From assembly GCF_041438805.1 (NCBI RefSeq), contig NZ_CP109190.1:5766001-5830000 (forward strand): a stretch of 64,000 nt of DNA, in the 5' to 3' direction. The notes below the pieces were generated by a model, which was not told the origin of the DNA, made no database searches, and saw only the letters and a program-made list of their open reading frames with translations. This DNA comes from Streptomyces sp. NBC_01707 (GTDB lineage: Bacteria; Actinomycetota; Actinomycetes; Streptomycetales; Streptomycetaceae). A program made the translations under genes and the position numbers. Shown here piece by piece: positions 44,150 through 53,081 of this stretch (its first letter is position 1; each line of letters begins with the position of its first letter).

Positions 44150-45259
44150 GTGGCAAGGCTGGGAGTGTGGAAGTGGGCGGGAAAGCGGAGCCGCCTGCTG
44201 CCCGCCGTCCTGCTTCTCTTCGCCGTGTCGATGGACCTCGCCACACCGCGCACCGTCAGCGCTGCGGCCCTCTACGCGGCCGCGATCCTGACGGCCGCCC
44301 CCCTGCTGTCCCTGCGCGGCACCATCATCACCGGCGTGAGTGCGTTCCTCCTCGACTGGGCCATGTTCCGGATCTTCGGCTACCGCCGGAGTCCGGTCGA
44401 GTTCAGCGAGCTGGCCATGGTTGCGACAGTGACCGTGATCGCGGCCTTCCTGAATCGCCTCCTGGCCAACCGAGAGATGCAGCTGCAGTCCGTACGCGAT
44501 ATCGCCGCCGCTGCTCAGCGTGCAGTTCTGCCACACCCGCCGGAGAGAATCGGCCCGCTGCGCTTCGCCGCACACTACGAGGCCGCTCAGACGGATGCGC
44601 AGATCGGCGGGGACCTCTACGCGGTGGTCGACACTCCGTTCGGTGTGCGCTGCGTGATCGGTGATGTGCGTGGCAAGGGGATGGAAGCAGTCAGGGCGGT
44701 CGCGGTCTGCGTCGGGACTTTTCGAGAGGCGGCCCTGCAGGAGCCCAGCCTGGCCGGCCTCGTGCAACGGCTGGAGCGGGCCGTCACCCTCGATGCTCGG
44801 CAGGCAGGGAGCCTGTTCGAGAGCGAAGGGTTCATCACAGGCGTGTTCGTGGAATTCCCGCAGCGAGGAAACGAATTCCGGTTGGTCAACCGCGGGCACC
44901 CGGCGCCTCTGCTGTTCCTGGGAGACACAGTGCAGTACGTCGAGCCCGGTCGGCCGGATCTGCCTCTGGGCCTGGCTGCCCTCGGTGCCGGCCCCGAGTG
45001 CGTCGACACGGTGACGTTCCCCGAAGGAGCCAGTCTGCTGCTGTACACCGACGGGCTGACCGAGGCCCGGGACGAGACGGGCACCTTCTACGACCCGGTC
45101 GGCAGGTTCACGGGACATCGCCATCCCGGCCCGGACGCCCTCGTCGACGACCTGCTCGCCGACGTGCACAGGCACACGGGTGGTACGAGAACCGACGACA
45201 TGGCGCTGCTGGCCATCACCCGTACACCCGACGACGCACGACCGACGAGCCCTCGATAG
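44150..45259 (+). CDS. Membrane-anchored PP2C/SpoIIE-family serine phosphatase
   Basis: 369 residues from GTG at 44150 with GGGAG upstream. About four membrane helices occupy residues 14-110, followed by the SpoIIE/RsbU-type phosphatase domain. Metal-binding motifs are visible: QIGGDLYAVV and VIGDVRGKGMEA (Asp residues), NRGHPAPLLF, LLYTDGLTEARDE and TDDMALLAI. Such enzymes dephosphorylate anti-anti-sigma factors in partner-switching stress pathways. There is no GAF or PAS sensor, so the membrane part is the likely input. No sigma-factor genes adjoin it. It is the first gene inside the island. Confidence 0.92.
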   Translation: MARLGVWKWAGKRSRLLPAVLLLFAVSMDLATPRTVSAAALYAAAILTAAPLLSLRGTIITGVSAFLLDWAMFRIFGYRRSPVEFSELAMVATVTVIAAFLNRLLANREMQLQSVRDIAAAAQRAVLPHPPERIGPLRFAAHYEAAQTDAQIGGDLYAVVDTPFGVRCVIGDVRGKGMEAVRAVAVCVGTFREAALQEPSLAGLVQRLERAVTLDARQAGSLFESEGFITGVFVEFPQRGNEFRLVNRGHPAPLLFLGDTVQYVEPGRPDLPLGLAALGAGPECVDTVTFPEGASLLLYTDGLTEARDETGTFYDPVGRFTGHRHPGPDALVDDLLADVHRHTGGTRTDDMALLAITRTPDDARPTSPR

Positions 45260-45360
45260 TGACGCTCCCGGCTCCGGGGGTATCGCCGTCTCGGTGACGG
45301 CGGTGACGGATGCGCGCCTCATGGGCGCAAGCGCGAGTGCGGACGTCACGGCATCCGGGC

Positions 45361-45391
45361 TTGACGTTCACACTAATGTCAACCTTTAGCT
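45361..45391 (+). promoter_or_regulatory. MerR-type promoter/operator of the SDR gene
   Basis: TTGACG (45361) and TTAGCT (45386) are spaced 19 bp apart, the over-long spacing typical of MerR-activated promoters. Between them lies TTGAC-N12-GTCAA. The centre TTCACACTAATG is nearly the same as TTCACACTACTG in the merR upstream operator at 46889. Confidence 0.65.
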
Positions 45392-45439
45392 TCGGTTCAG
45401 TAGCTGAAAGCCAGCTGAACGGCGCAAGGAGACATTGCC

Positions 45440-46195
45440 ATGTCCAAGGCTCTGACAGGACGGACTGCGCTCGTGACCGGAGGGTCGCGGGGTATCGGTG
45501 CGGGGATCGCTCGTGAACTGGCACGCGAGGGTGCAAACGTTGTCATCACCTACCGAAAGTCGCGCGAGCAGGCGGAAGAGGTTGTCGCGGACCTGGCCGC
45601 TCTGGGGGCGAAGGCGCTTGCCGTGCAGGCGGATCAGTCCGTTCCCCACGAGGCGTCGACCGCTGTCGAACAGGCTGCCGAGTTCCTGGGCGGCCGGATC
45701 GATGTGCTGGTGAATTCTGCCGGAGTCGCCGTCATGGGAACCGTCGACCAGTTGGACCTGGACCTTCTCGAAGGAGTCCAGCAGATGATGGCCACCAATG
45801 TGATGGGGACCGTCGTCACCACGCATTCCGCATCGCGCTATCTGCCCGACGGCGGGCGTGTCATCTTGGTGGGAAGCAATGTCGCCCACCGCATTCCTGT
45901 CCCTGGCGTTGCCGAATACGCGGCAAGCAAGGCAGCGATCGACCAGCTCGGCCGCGGGTGGGCGCGCGACTTCGGCCCGCGCGGCATCACCGTCAATGTC
46001 GTACAGCCCGGGGCGACCGACACGGACATGAACCCTGCGGACGGGCCGAATGCTGCCCCGCAGGTGGCCATGACACCCCTGGGGCGCATGGGCACCACCG
46101 AGGACGTTGCCAAGGCGGTCGTCTTCCTCGCCGGTGAGAACGCTGCGTACATCACAGGCGCACGGTTGACCGTCGATGGCGGATTCAGCATCTGA
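45440..46195 (+). CDS. SDR-family oxidoreductase, MerR-controlled
   Basis: 251 residues from ATG at 45440 with AAGGAGAC upstream. Classical SDR: TGGSRGIG at about 14-21, VNSAG near 90, catalytic VGSN and YAASK near 155, and a GARLTVDGG end. It resembles FabG-like reductases that act on small carbonyl compounds. The MerR-type promoter before it and the convergent MerR gene just downstream suggest induction by the regulator's ligand, perhaps a reactive aldehyde or quinone. Confidence 0.92.
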   Translation: MSKALTGRTALVTGGSRGIGAGIARELAREGANVVITYRKSREQAEEVVADLAALGAKALAVQADQSVPHEASTAVEQAAEFLGGRIDVLVNSAGVAVMGTVDQLDLDLLEGVQQMMATNVMGTVVTTHSASRYLPDGGRVILVGSNVAHRIPVPGVAEYAASKAAIDQLGRGWARDFGPRGITVNVVQPGATDTDMNPADGPNAAPQVAMTPLGRMGTTEDVAKAVVFLAGENAAYITGARLTVDGGFSI

Positions 46196-46218
46196 TTTGG
46201 GAGCAGCACCCGTAGCGT

Positions 46219-46265
46219 GCGGTGCTCCGGTGCCAGGACGGCAGTCGACGGCACCGGAGCACCGC
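46219..46265. terminator. Bidirectional 16-bp hairpin terminator
   Basis: Arms 46219-46234 and 46250-46265 are perfectly complementary (GCGGTGCTCCGGTGCC on the left) around a 15-base loop, between the convergent SDR and MerR genes. Confidence 0.8.
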
Positions 46266-46391
46266 CACTGGGGAATCGGCCCGTCGCGACGTCCTCGAGC
46301 CCGCCTCCGTCACACCGGCAGCGTCAGCCCTGCGCCTCATCGATGGCGCCTTCCGGCAGGTGAGCGCTCGGCCGCGTGAGTCTCGCCGCTG

Positions 46392-46808
46392 TCACTCCGC
46401 AACCAGGACCAGGACTCCGTCCGCGGTCGTGGGCGTGGGGACCGTGGCGTCCTCGCGGAGGCGCAGGTAGGCCTCGATCGCGCGCTGGTTGCGTTGCAGC
46501 ACGTCGATGCGCCGTTTGATGCTGCTGAGTTGACGTCGCAGACCGTCCAGGTCCTTTGCGTCGGGACACTCCCGGGCGTGCGCATCGCCCTCGGCGGACC
46601 CGAGGCAGGGCAGGACCTCGCGGATCATCTCCGTCGTCAGACCGGCTTCGAGGAGTTCGCGGATCTGCAGTACACGGTCGATGGCCGGCTCGCCGTACGT
46701 GCGGTATCCGTTGGGACTCCGGAACGGCGTCAGGATGCCGACCTCTTCGTAGTAACGAAGCAGCCGCGGCGCGACACCGGTCTTCGCGGCCAGTTCTCCG
46801 ATCTTCAT
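46392..46808 (-). CDS. MerR-family transcriptional regulator
   Basis: 138 residues from ATG at 46808 with GGGAGGG upstream on the minus strand. The N-terminal winged helix-turn-helix MKIGELAAKTGVAPRLLRYYEEVGIL and the wing NGYRTYGE are textbook MerR. A coiled-coil dimer helix follows (LDGLRRQLSSIKRRIDVLQRNQRAIEAYL). Cys residues at about 68 and 81 lie in the loop region but not in a metal-site arrangement, so a metal ligand is doubtful. It is convergent with the SDR, shares its operator pattern, and probably regulates itself. Confidence 0.93.
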   Translation of the reverse strand: MKIGELAAKTGVAPRLLRYYEEVGILTPFRSPNGYRTYGEPAIDRVLQIRELLEAGLTTEMIREVLPCLGSAEGDAHARECPDAKDLDGLRRQLSSIKRRIDVLQRNQRAIEAYLRLREDATVPTPTTADGVLVLVAE

Positions 46809-46888
46809 ATTGCCCTCCCTTGTCGGGTATTCGTGCGGACGGTACGCCTCGTCCTCGCACAGGCAGGCGATCTTGCCTTCGACCGCTG

Positions 46889-46914
46889 AACCTTCACACT
46901 ACTGGAAAGGTTCG
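46889..46914 (-). promoter_or_regulatory. MerR operator upstream of its own gene
   Basis: GAACCTT-N12-AAGGTTC, a 7-bp inverted repeat 81 bases before the merR start. The spacer begins CACACTACTGG, close to the spacer of the SDR promoter site. Confidence 0.65.
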
Positions 46915-47213
46915 GCTTCTTCCGCAGTCCGGAATGTGAGATCGAACCGCCCGCGCCACGACTCGGTGACAGCCGGACAGCGCCGGACCCTCCCCCGCCA
47001 TGACCTGGGAGGGTCCAGCGCTTATGCGTTCTCTGCGGCACCCTCGCCACGGTGCTGTGACCTGGACGAACGGGAGCGTAGGCGCACCCAGGGTGGTGGG
47101 AGAAGATCTCTCCCACTCTCCCCTCGTTGCCCTGCCCGTCGGGGAGCTACTGGTTCGCTGGGGGACCTTGCGGAGTCCACCGGTCCGTGCCCGGTCGGAG
47201 ACGTCCGCCTGGC
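46915..47213. other. Gap with terminator hairpin 47096-47116
   Basis: GTGGGAGA (47096-47103) pairs with TCTCCCAC (47109-47116) around AGATC, about 100 bases after the stop of the minus-strand FG-GAP gene and likely its terminator. No coding frame in the gap is supported. Confidence 0.5.
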
Positions 47214-48638
47214 TCAGTCGAGCAGCGTCTCACCGAGCCGTGATCCGCTCGCGAGGCCGAAGTCGGCCGAGCTGAGGGACTTGGAACCGGAACCGGTGAG
47301 GCCGGACGAAGTACCCGGGAGGGTCCACAGGCCTCCGCTGCGGTCGTTCTCGAAGGAGGCGGTCACCGCCAGGTCTGCCTTGCCGTTGTTGTTGTAGTCG
47401 GTGAGCCGGACCTGGGCGCCGAAGAGGTCATCGGTCTCCGCGACGCCCGGAACGCCGGCGGTGTCCTGGGAAATGCGCACGACTCCGGATTGCGAGACAC
47501 CGGAGGCGGAGCCGCGGAACACTGTCACGTCACCGGCGTTCTCCAGATTGCCGAGCCATTCGCCGTTGGCGCCGACCACCAGTTCGGCCTTGCCGTCGCC
47601 GGTGATGTCGCCGATCGCCACCGAGGATCCCCAGCCGTCGCCGTCCTCGTCGGCGCCGGGCACACCGGTGCTGTTCTGGTGCAGGGTCACCGGGTCGCCG
47701 AAGCCCGTCAGGCTGCCGTACCGGACGGTCACGTAACCGGAGCCGTTGCTGGGGTCGTCGACGTAGTAGGTGTCGGGCCAGGTGAGGGAGGTGGCCATGT
47801 CGTCGAAGCCGTCGCCGTTGATGTCGCCGAGGGCGACCGCGGTGCTCCCGTCGTCCACGCGCTGTATCCGGTTCGGACGGCCTTCCTGACCTGTGTAGAT
47901 GTCGGTGCCCGGGCGTCCGGTGCCGGGATTGCCGGTCACGGCCAGGTCGTGCTTGCCGTCTCCGTTGACGTCGCCCACGGCTGCTTCCCAATTGAGGAGC
48001 TGGGCACCCGGGACCGCCATGGTGTACGCGGGGGTTGTCTGGCTCTCCCGGGAGTGGCCGCCCTTGTATACGACGACCGCGTCCGGCTCGATCACGGCGA
48101 GGTCCGCGCCGCTGTCACCGGTGAAGTCCCCCACCGCCACGTCCAGGCCATGACTCTGCCACTGGTGTGGGTTGTCCACCGTGGTCGTGGTGCTGCTGGT
48201 GAACGGCTTGGCGCCGCCCCAGAGGATGGTCACGCTGCCCTGGCCCTCGTACGCGCCCACGTCCTCACCGTCGGCGCCCACAACCAGGTCCGCGTATCCG
48301 TCCGAGTCCAGGTCTCCGCTGGCGATCGACATACCGAAGCGGTCGCCCTCTTCCGGTGTGCCCGGCACCCCTGCGGAACTCTGGTTGAGCCCGATCTTCT
48401 GCGTGGTCAGTCCGGTGGCCGATCCGAGAGACACGACCACACCACCCGCAGCAGAGGCGCCGTTGATGGACTTGTACGGCGCGCCGATCGCGATGTCCCG
48501 GTGTCCGTCGCCATTGAAGTCGTCGGCGTATCTGGCGGGGGCGGCGGACGCCGGTGCCGCGGTCACAGCGGTGAACAGGCCACCAGCCAGCGCGGTTACG
48601 GTCGCGGCGGCGACAACGGTGCGGAAGGGCAGAGACAT
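47214..48638 (-). CDS. Secreted FG-GAP/VCBS repeat protein (integrin-alpha-like beta-propeller)
   Basis: 474 residues from ATG at 48638 with AAGGAGAAG upstream; the frame stays open back through repeat b without a real start. A Sec signal covers about 1-32 (ending PASAAPA). Then come seven FG-GAP blades, each with a calcium-type DxNxDGxxD loop: DFNGDGHRD, DLDSDGYAD, DFTGDSGAD, DVNGDGKHD, DINGDGFDD, DITGDGKAE and DYNNNGKAD. The fold is a seven-bladed propeller displayed outside the cell for binding or adhesion. No catalytic module is attached. Confidence 0.9.
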   Translation of the reverse strand: MSLPFRTVVAAATVTALAGGLFTAVTAAPASAAPARYADDFNGDGHRDIAIGAPYKSINGASAAGGVVVSLGSATGLTTQKIGLNQSSAGVPGTPEEGDRFGMSIASGDLDSDGYADLVVGADGEDVGAYEGQGSVTILWGGAKPFTSSTTTTVDNPHQWQSHGLDVAVGDFTGDSGADLAVIEPDAVVVYKGGHSRESQTTPAYTMAVPGAQLLNWEAAVGDVNGDGKHDLAVTGNPGTGRPGTDIYTGQEGRPNRIQRVDDGSTAVALGDINGDGFDDMATSLTWPDTYYVDDPSNGSGYVTVRYGSLTGFGDPVTLHQNSTGVPGADEDGDGWGSSVAIGDITGDGKAELVVGANGEWLGNLENAGDVTVFRGSASGVSQSGVVRISQDTAGVPGVAETDDLFGAQVRLTDYNNNGKADLAVTASFENDRSGGLWTLPGTSSGLTGSGSKSLSSADFGLASGSRLGETLLD

Positions 48639-48942
48639 GACGGTCTTCTCCTTGGAGCAGTGTGGGGCGATGCCGTAGACGACCCAAGTGGTTGAAGGGT
48701 TGTACGAGGCAGGCCGTACGTTTGCGCAACCCGACTGATTCGTCCGAGTGCGCCGCCTCGCGGCGGAATCGGCCGGCAGCCTCGGCCGGCGCATCCGAAA
48801 CCGGGTACGTCCGGCATCAGGCCCGGTGGCGGCGCCCTCTACGACGACGAGACCGAGGACCGCCACCGTCGCGCCCTGCCCCTCCCAGCCGCGCGGATGT
48901 CGAAGACCTCCGGCTGTGATCGGCTGGGGGTCTTTTCGCTTG
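48639..48942. other. Upstream region of the FG-GAP gene
   Basis: 304 bases between the FG-GAP start and repeat b. It presumably holds the minus-strand promoter. GC-rich repeats of CGGCCGGC occur near 48770-48792. No gene seen. Confidence 0.4.
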
Positions 48943-48985
48943 TGCCCCCGACAGGATTCGAACCTGCGACACCCGCTTAAGGGGT
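48943..48985 (-). repeat. att-like tRNA-Arg 3'-half repeat b
   Basis: The minus strand carries the T-arm and acceptor end. It shares the GACAGG variant with repeat a, has the normal AACCTGCG, and reads CTTAAGGGG at the anticodon end. No tRNA 5' half follows. Confidence 0.82.
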
Positions 48986-49506
48986 TCGACCGACCGGACA
49001 CGGGATCACGGCCACACGCCTCCGGCGTCGGAACGGGATGCCGCCCTGCACTCTCGGATCCGGTGTTGCGCGCTGACGTTGCCGTCGACCGCTGCCGTCA
49101 CGACCTCCAGCCGAAGCTGCTCGGCCCCGGCCCCGGCCATGGCCCCGGCCACCGTGGCGCCGGCCGCCCCTGGGATGCCGGCGAGCTTCGCCTCACAAGT
49201 TGTCCGATCGCCGTCCGGGGTGTCCACGGGCATCCGCCACATGGGCCCAGCTGCTGGTCAGGGCGCCTGCCGGACATCATGTTCGCAGTCGTCCGCCTGT
49301 GCTCGTCGGCGTTGTCACGCGGTGGGACACCCAGCCGCGCCGGTGACTGATCGCCTTGTCTCGTTGGCAACTCGACGCGGTGGGCGCAGACATCCATGTG
49401 ACGGCGTCCGTCGTCCGGGTAGTCGGCGAAGGCGCACCGATGAGTTCCGCCGGCCGGGCCGGTCTACCAGTACGTACGCCATCGACTCACCGACTGGAGA
49501 CCCACC
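48986..49506. other. 521-base stretch with possible gene debris
   Basis: A minus-strand frame at 49006-49242 (78 codons) has coding-like composition (CEAKLAGIPGAAGATVAGAM) but no good ribosome site and no family I know; it may be the tail of a decayed gene. The rest appears non-coding up to the VOC gene. Confidence 0.3.
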
Positions 49507-49977
49507 ATGACGAATCCCGCACACCCGGGCCGCACGCTGTTCGTGAACATCCCCGTGGCGGACCTCGAGCTCAGCAAGGCGTTCTTCGCCAAGCTCGGGT
49601 TCGGCTTCAACCCGATGTTCACCGACGAGACCGCCGCCTGCATGCTGGTCGGCGAGCATGCCTTCGTCATGCTGCTCAGCCGCGAGAAGTTCGCGGAGTT
49701 CGCGAAACTGCCGATGGCCGATCCCACCACGCACACGCTGGCCCTGTACTGCTTCAGCGTGTCGTCCCGCGATGAGGTCGATTCGGTCAGCGCCGCTGCA
49801 GTCGCGGCGGGCGGCTGCGAGGTGGATGGCGCCGAGGACCATGGCTTCATGTACTCACGCAGCTTCTACGACCTCGACGGCCACGGCTGGCAAGTCATGT
49901 GGATGGACCCGGCAGCGGCGGAGCAGGGCCCCGAGGCGTTCGCGGCCTCCGCGCAGGGCGCCGATACCCCGGCCTGA
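49507..49977 (+). CDS. VOC-superfamily/glyoxalase-like protein
   Basis: 156 residues, ATG at 49507 with GGAGACC upstream. TLFVNIPVADLELSKAFFAKLGFGFNPMF is the first VOC repeat of the bleomycin-resistance/YkgJ-like lactoylglutathione-lyase group, and FMYSRSFYDLDGHGWQVMWMDP closes it. The last 20 residues are an Ala-rich tail. Such proteins bind or act on small toxic molecules. Function undetermined; cargo of the second island segment. Confidence 0.9.
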   Translation: MTNPAHPGRTLFVNIPVADLELSKAFFAKLGFGFNPMFTDETAACMLVGEHAFVMLLSREKFAEFAKLPMADPTTHTLALYCFSVSSRDEVDSVSAAAVAAGGCEVDGAEDHGFMYSRSFYDLDGHGWQVMWMDPAAAEQGPEAFAASAQGADTPA

Positions 49978-50494
49978 CCCACCACGCGTAAGGCACGTGG
50001 CAAAGCGGTCGTCAACGGCTGCCCCACCGCCTGAAGGCCTCGGACCAACTGCGCGGGTGTCGGCGAGCTGCCGCGGGCGTACCGGACGCAGCAGTGTGCG
50101 GGCGGCGCCGATGACCTGTGCCCGCCGGGGCAGCTGAACTCCCGCCCGTGTCGCGGCGGGGGAACAGAAGGCCGGGCACATGTTCGCAAGACCGTCCACT
50201 GCCACCTGTGGCATATGCGCGAGCGCATGGATCCTTCGCTCGGTCGGCCGGGCGGAACTTTAGGCATCGACCGGACCGTCTTTACTCTGGTCGATCCGCT
50301 GCCATTGCGGCTACCTCAGACCACTCGGCGCCGCTGCTGCTCACCATTGCGTCTCCTGCGACGCCTACGCGCCTTCGCATCGTGCTCAACAGACTTTCGT
50401 CCGGAGCGCGCCGGTATGCGAGCAGCCATTCCAGAGCCCCAGGATCCATGGGGCGCGGGCATGGCGCACGGTGACACTGTGTAGAGTCCCGCGC
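49978..50494. other. 517-base gap, no supported gene
   Basis: Several short frames overlap but none has both a ribosome site and a recognisable product. The sequence is less GC-biased near 50290-50400. It may contain decayed coding sequence. Confidence 0.35.
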
Positions 50495-51073
50495 ATGCCC
50501 GCACCCGTCATCGTTCGTGATGTTTTCCACCGGCTACAGGAAGAGCTGGGGGAGGAGGACGCCGGCATCACCTTCGAAAACGGCCCCGGCCCTCTCGACC
50601 GGATCGACGTCATGGTCCACAGGGCGGCGGATTCGTCGGGCGTCACCGTCTTCACCACGGTCGGGATGTCGGTCGAATCCATGCCCTCCCGTGACGGCCG
50701 AACAGGCGGCCGGGCGGAACTTCGTCTGTTCCGTCGTGGGCACGTGGAGCCGCAGGACGAAGGCCTCATCGCAATGTGCCTGGCAAACCTGGCGGCGTAT
50801 CCGTGGACGCTTGGGCGGGCTCTTGGCTGGGGAGAGGTCGTCACCTTTCCTGACGACGTGCCGACCTACCCGGGGTGCCGCCGCGCCTTCCTGGCGGGCC
50901 CTTGGACCGACGAGCAAACCGACTCCATACAGACCAGCACCGAAGCCGTTCGGGTGGTGAACGTTGTCCCGATCAGCGAATCGGAACGGGTTCAGGCCCT
51001 GGCGCTACGTCCCAAGGCGTTCTTCAGGGATCTGCTCGATGCGCGGGACGTGTTTACGCCGCCCCACCCATGA
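50495..51073 (+). CDS. Suppressor-of-fused (SUFU)-domain protein
   Basis: 192 residues from ATG at 50495. GRAELRLFRR, MCLANLAAYPWTLGRALGWGEVVTFPDDVPTYPGC and VNVVPISESERVQAL form the bacterial SUFU domain. In bacteria such proteins are common as immunity proteins next to polymorphic or contact-dependent toxins. No toxin gene adjoins it here, so it may be an orphan immunity gene brought in as island cargo. Confidence 0.83.
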   Translation: MPAPVIVRDVFHRLQEELGEEDAGITFENGPGPLDRIDVMVHRAADSSGVTVFTTVGMSVESMPSRDGRTGGRAELRLFRRGHVEPQDEGLIAMCLANLAAYPWTLGRALGWGEVVTFPDDVPTYPGCRRAFLAGPWTDEQTDSIQTSTEAVRVVNVVPISESERVQALALRPKAFFRDLLDARDVFTPPHP

Positions 51074-51282
51074 GTTCGTCGTCCGTGACTTTGCCGAGCC
51101 GTCCCGACGCAGCGACCAGGGGAACAGGAACGTAGCCCCTGAATACTTCGGTCAGTTGACCTCGCGCCTTCCTTGGGCGGGATCTGTGGGGACTGCACCC
51201 CAACTTTTGCCCCGTCCGTTCAGGTCGCGATGGTCTCCGTCGGTGAATAGTCACCGCGGATGTCGCCGGTCTCCTCGTCGAG
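51074..51282. other. Non-coding stretch after the SUFU gene
   Basis: No supported gene. The region may carry a promoter for the following broken frame. Confidence 0.35.
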
Positions 51283-51632
51283 TTGGTGCGCCGTCAGAGG
51301 CCGACGGCTGCCCGGGGCGTTCGCCGTGGCGGCGCCGGCCTCCGGGCTGGAACTCCTGTCGTACTGGTGTTGGCTGCGGTATCGACCACGCCGAAGGGGG
51401 CCACCCAGCCCTGGGAGTCCATCGCCGGGCTCGTGGCGGGCTTGGCTCTCGCGCTCGGCGGCTGCCCGATAGTGCTGATGGAGCCTGACGACGGGGACGG
51501 GAGGCGAGCCTCAAGCTGATGGCCTGGGCCACCGTCCCGGTCCTGCTGCTGTTCGTCCTGGGGAGCTGGTGGCCGGTGCGCCGGGGCGTGTCGAAGGTCG
51601 CCAGGGTCGCCCCACCGAGCGACAGTGCCTGA
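51283..51632 (+). pseudogene. Frameshifted small membrane protein
   Basis: Frame 1 (51283-51519) ends at a TGA that overlaps ATG 51519 of a second frame (to 51632). Frame 1 has a hydrophobic stretch (ESIAGLVAGLALALGG) and frame 2 has another (TVPVLLLFVLGSWWPVRRG). Read across a one-base shift near 51500 they make one two-helix membrane protein with a charged loop. It could also be two coupled small genes. No family known. Confidence 0.4.
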
Positions 51633-51847
51633 GAGCGGTGGTGCACGGGACGCGCCCTGCACGGGGCCGGGCCGTTCTACCTCACTCTCGACTGGAGCTC
51701 GGGCAGTGTCGAAGGCGCCGTGATCCGCGTCAAGAAGATGAAGCGGCAGCTCTGCGGCCGAGCCGGATTGAAATCACTCCGAAAAATGATCTCGCTTCGG
51801 CAGCTTGCGCAACAGCGTTGGTCTGTCACTGGTCGGCACGTCAGGGC
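51633..51847. other. Probable decayed coding sequence
   Basis: The + strand here reads FYLTLDWSSGSVEGAVIRVK in a frame without a start, which looks like a protein fragment. Nothing intact. Confidence 0.3.
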
Positions 51848-52396
51848 TCAGAGTTCCGTCGTCCAGACCCCGACAGGGTGCTCCTTCGGCGGCAGCCACA
51901 ACTGAGGCTGCGACTCCCGATGTCTCTCCTCAGCCTGATCTTTCCAGTGGAAACGGCCGTCCATGTCGGGCCACGCAACTTGCAGCACAGGCAACGGAGG
52001 CCGCCGGTAGAACCCCATGGCCCGCCCGAAGAAGGTTCGGTACCAGCGGAGATCGACCTGCCTGAGCGCGACTTGGTGACCGTCGACAACCTCAGGATGC
52101 CTCTGGCCTTCAGCCAAAACAGCACCCGCGGCGGACTTCGCTCCGAGCCTGTTGAGCATGCGGTGCATGGCGTGGACATCGAGTCCGAACATGGAGAGTT
52201 CAGGCCCGCCGTGAGTGTGCGCGAGGCCGATCGTGTAGGCGAATCCAGGACCGATCTCGTCTTCGGGAACCATCTGGACGTGCCATCCGTGCTGCTGCAC
52301 ATTCTCGATGATCGTCAGATCCGCGCGGTCGGCCTCGTCTCGGTCACCGTAGTCATGGCAGAGCACACAGCGGCACTGGAACGAATCATCGGTCAT
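51848..52396 (-). CDS. DUF4262 domain-containing protein
   Basis: 182 residues, ATG at 52396. The N-terminus has CRCVLC, a possible metal site. The DUF4262 core follows: IENVQQHGWHVQMVPEDEIGPGFAYTIGLAHTHGGPELSMFGL, then the RWYRTFFGRAMGFYRRPPLPVLQVAWPD stretch. The family is cytosolic, common in actinobacteria and of unknown biochemical role; its members often sit in mobile regions. The start has no strong ribosome site. Confidence 0.88.
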   Translation of the reverse strand: MTDDSFQCRCVLCHDYGDRDEADRADLTIIENVQQHGWHVQMVPEDEIGPGFAYTIGLAHTHGGPELSMFGLDVHAMHRMLNRLGAKSAAGAVLAEGQRHPEVVDGHQVALRQVDLRWYRTFFGRAMGFYRRPPLPVLQVAWPDMDGRFHWKDQAEERHRESQPQLWLPPKEHPVGVWTTEL

Positions 52397-52733
52397 GTGC
52401 GGAGGCTACGAGGTGAGCGGCTGAATCCGGCAGTCGGGGTTCGTGACCACCCTTTCATCGAACAACATCGTCACCCTCCGCGACCGCTCCCCAAGATCTG
52501 TGCCGGAGCCCGAGTCGTGAAGGCAGTTGTTCACGAGTTCTGGGGGCATGCGAACCTGGGGCCGGGTGAGGTTCATGAGAGCGCGGGGTACCACCCTGCG
52601 GCTGGCCTCTCCCGAAGGCCTCTCCCGAACGAGGGGCGGAGGAGCCTTCCGGCGAACGGGGGGTTCACGCGCTGCCGACGCCTGCTGTTCCCCCGTGGCT
52701 CCCCGTAGGTTCTGGCACGGCTGTCGCGCGGCC
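52397..52733. other. 337-base gap with a possible 56-codon minus-strand ORF
   Basis: 52406-52576 (minus) reads MNLTRPQVRMPPELVNNCLH and on to a stop, with protein-like composition but no ribosome site. It may be a small gene or a fragment. No family recognised. Confidence 0.3.
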
Positions 52734-53081
52734 TCAGTCTCCCTGGAACCACAGATAGCTGCCCGGGGTGTCAGCGCACTGCCCGAGCATCGCTGCAAGG
52801 TCATCCAGCGCAGCGAGCTGATGCACATCACTGCACCGCTGCTTCAGCTCGGGGATCTCCCGAAGAGCGGTGGCGGACTCCTGCTCGTTCATCAGCGTGT
52901 CTTTGTACGGATCGACAGAGGTGAGCCGTCCGGTGATGCCGAGGCGTTGGAGTGAGTCGAGCGCATCGGCCAATGCATCGCCGTGTCCGTAAGAGCTCTG
53001 CAGGAACGTTGCGCGGGACTTGCGCGAGTTACGTGCCGGCCGCGCCGAGTGCAGCTCCAGTTCAATGCCCATGCCCTCCAT
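52734..53081 (-). CDS. Conserved small hypothetical protein
   Basis: 115 residues from ATG at 53081 (or ATG at 53072, MGIELELHS). A helical protein with SYGHGDALADALDSLQRLGITGRLTSVDPYKDTL and a charged middle. No domain name known to me, but the even composition and clear start support a real gene. Island cargo with no linked partner. Confidence 0.65.
   Translation of the reverse strand: MEGMGIELELHSARPARNSRKSRATFLQSSYGHGDALADALDSLQRLGITGRLTSVDPYKDTLMNEQESATALREIPELKQRCSDVHQLAALDDLAAMLGQCADTPGSYLWFQGD

Noticed and set aside
47000..47275. Plus-strand ORF over the end of the FG-GAP gene
   Set aside because: No ribosome site, overlaps the FG-GAP gene end and a terminator hairpin, no recognisable product.
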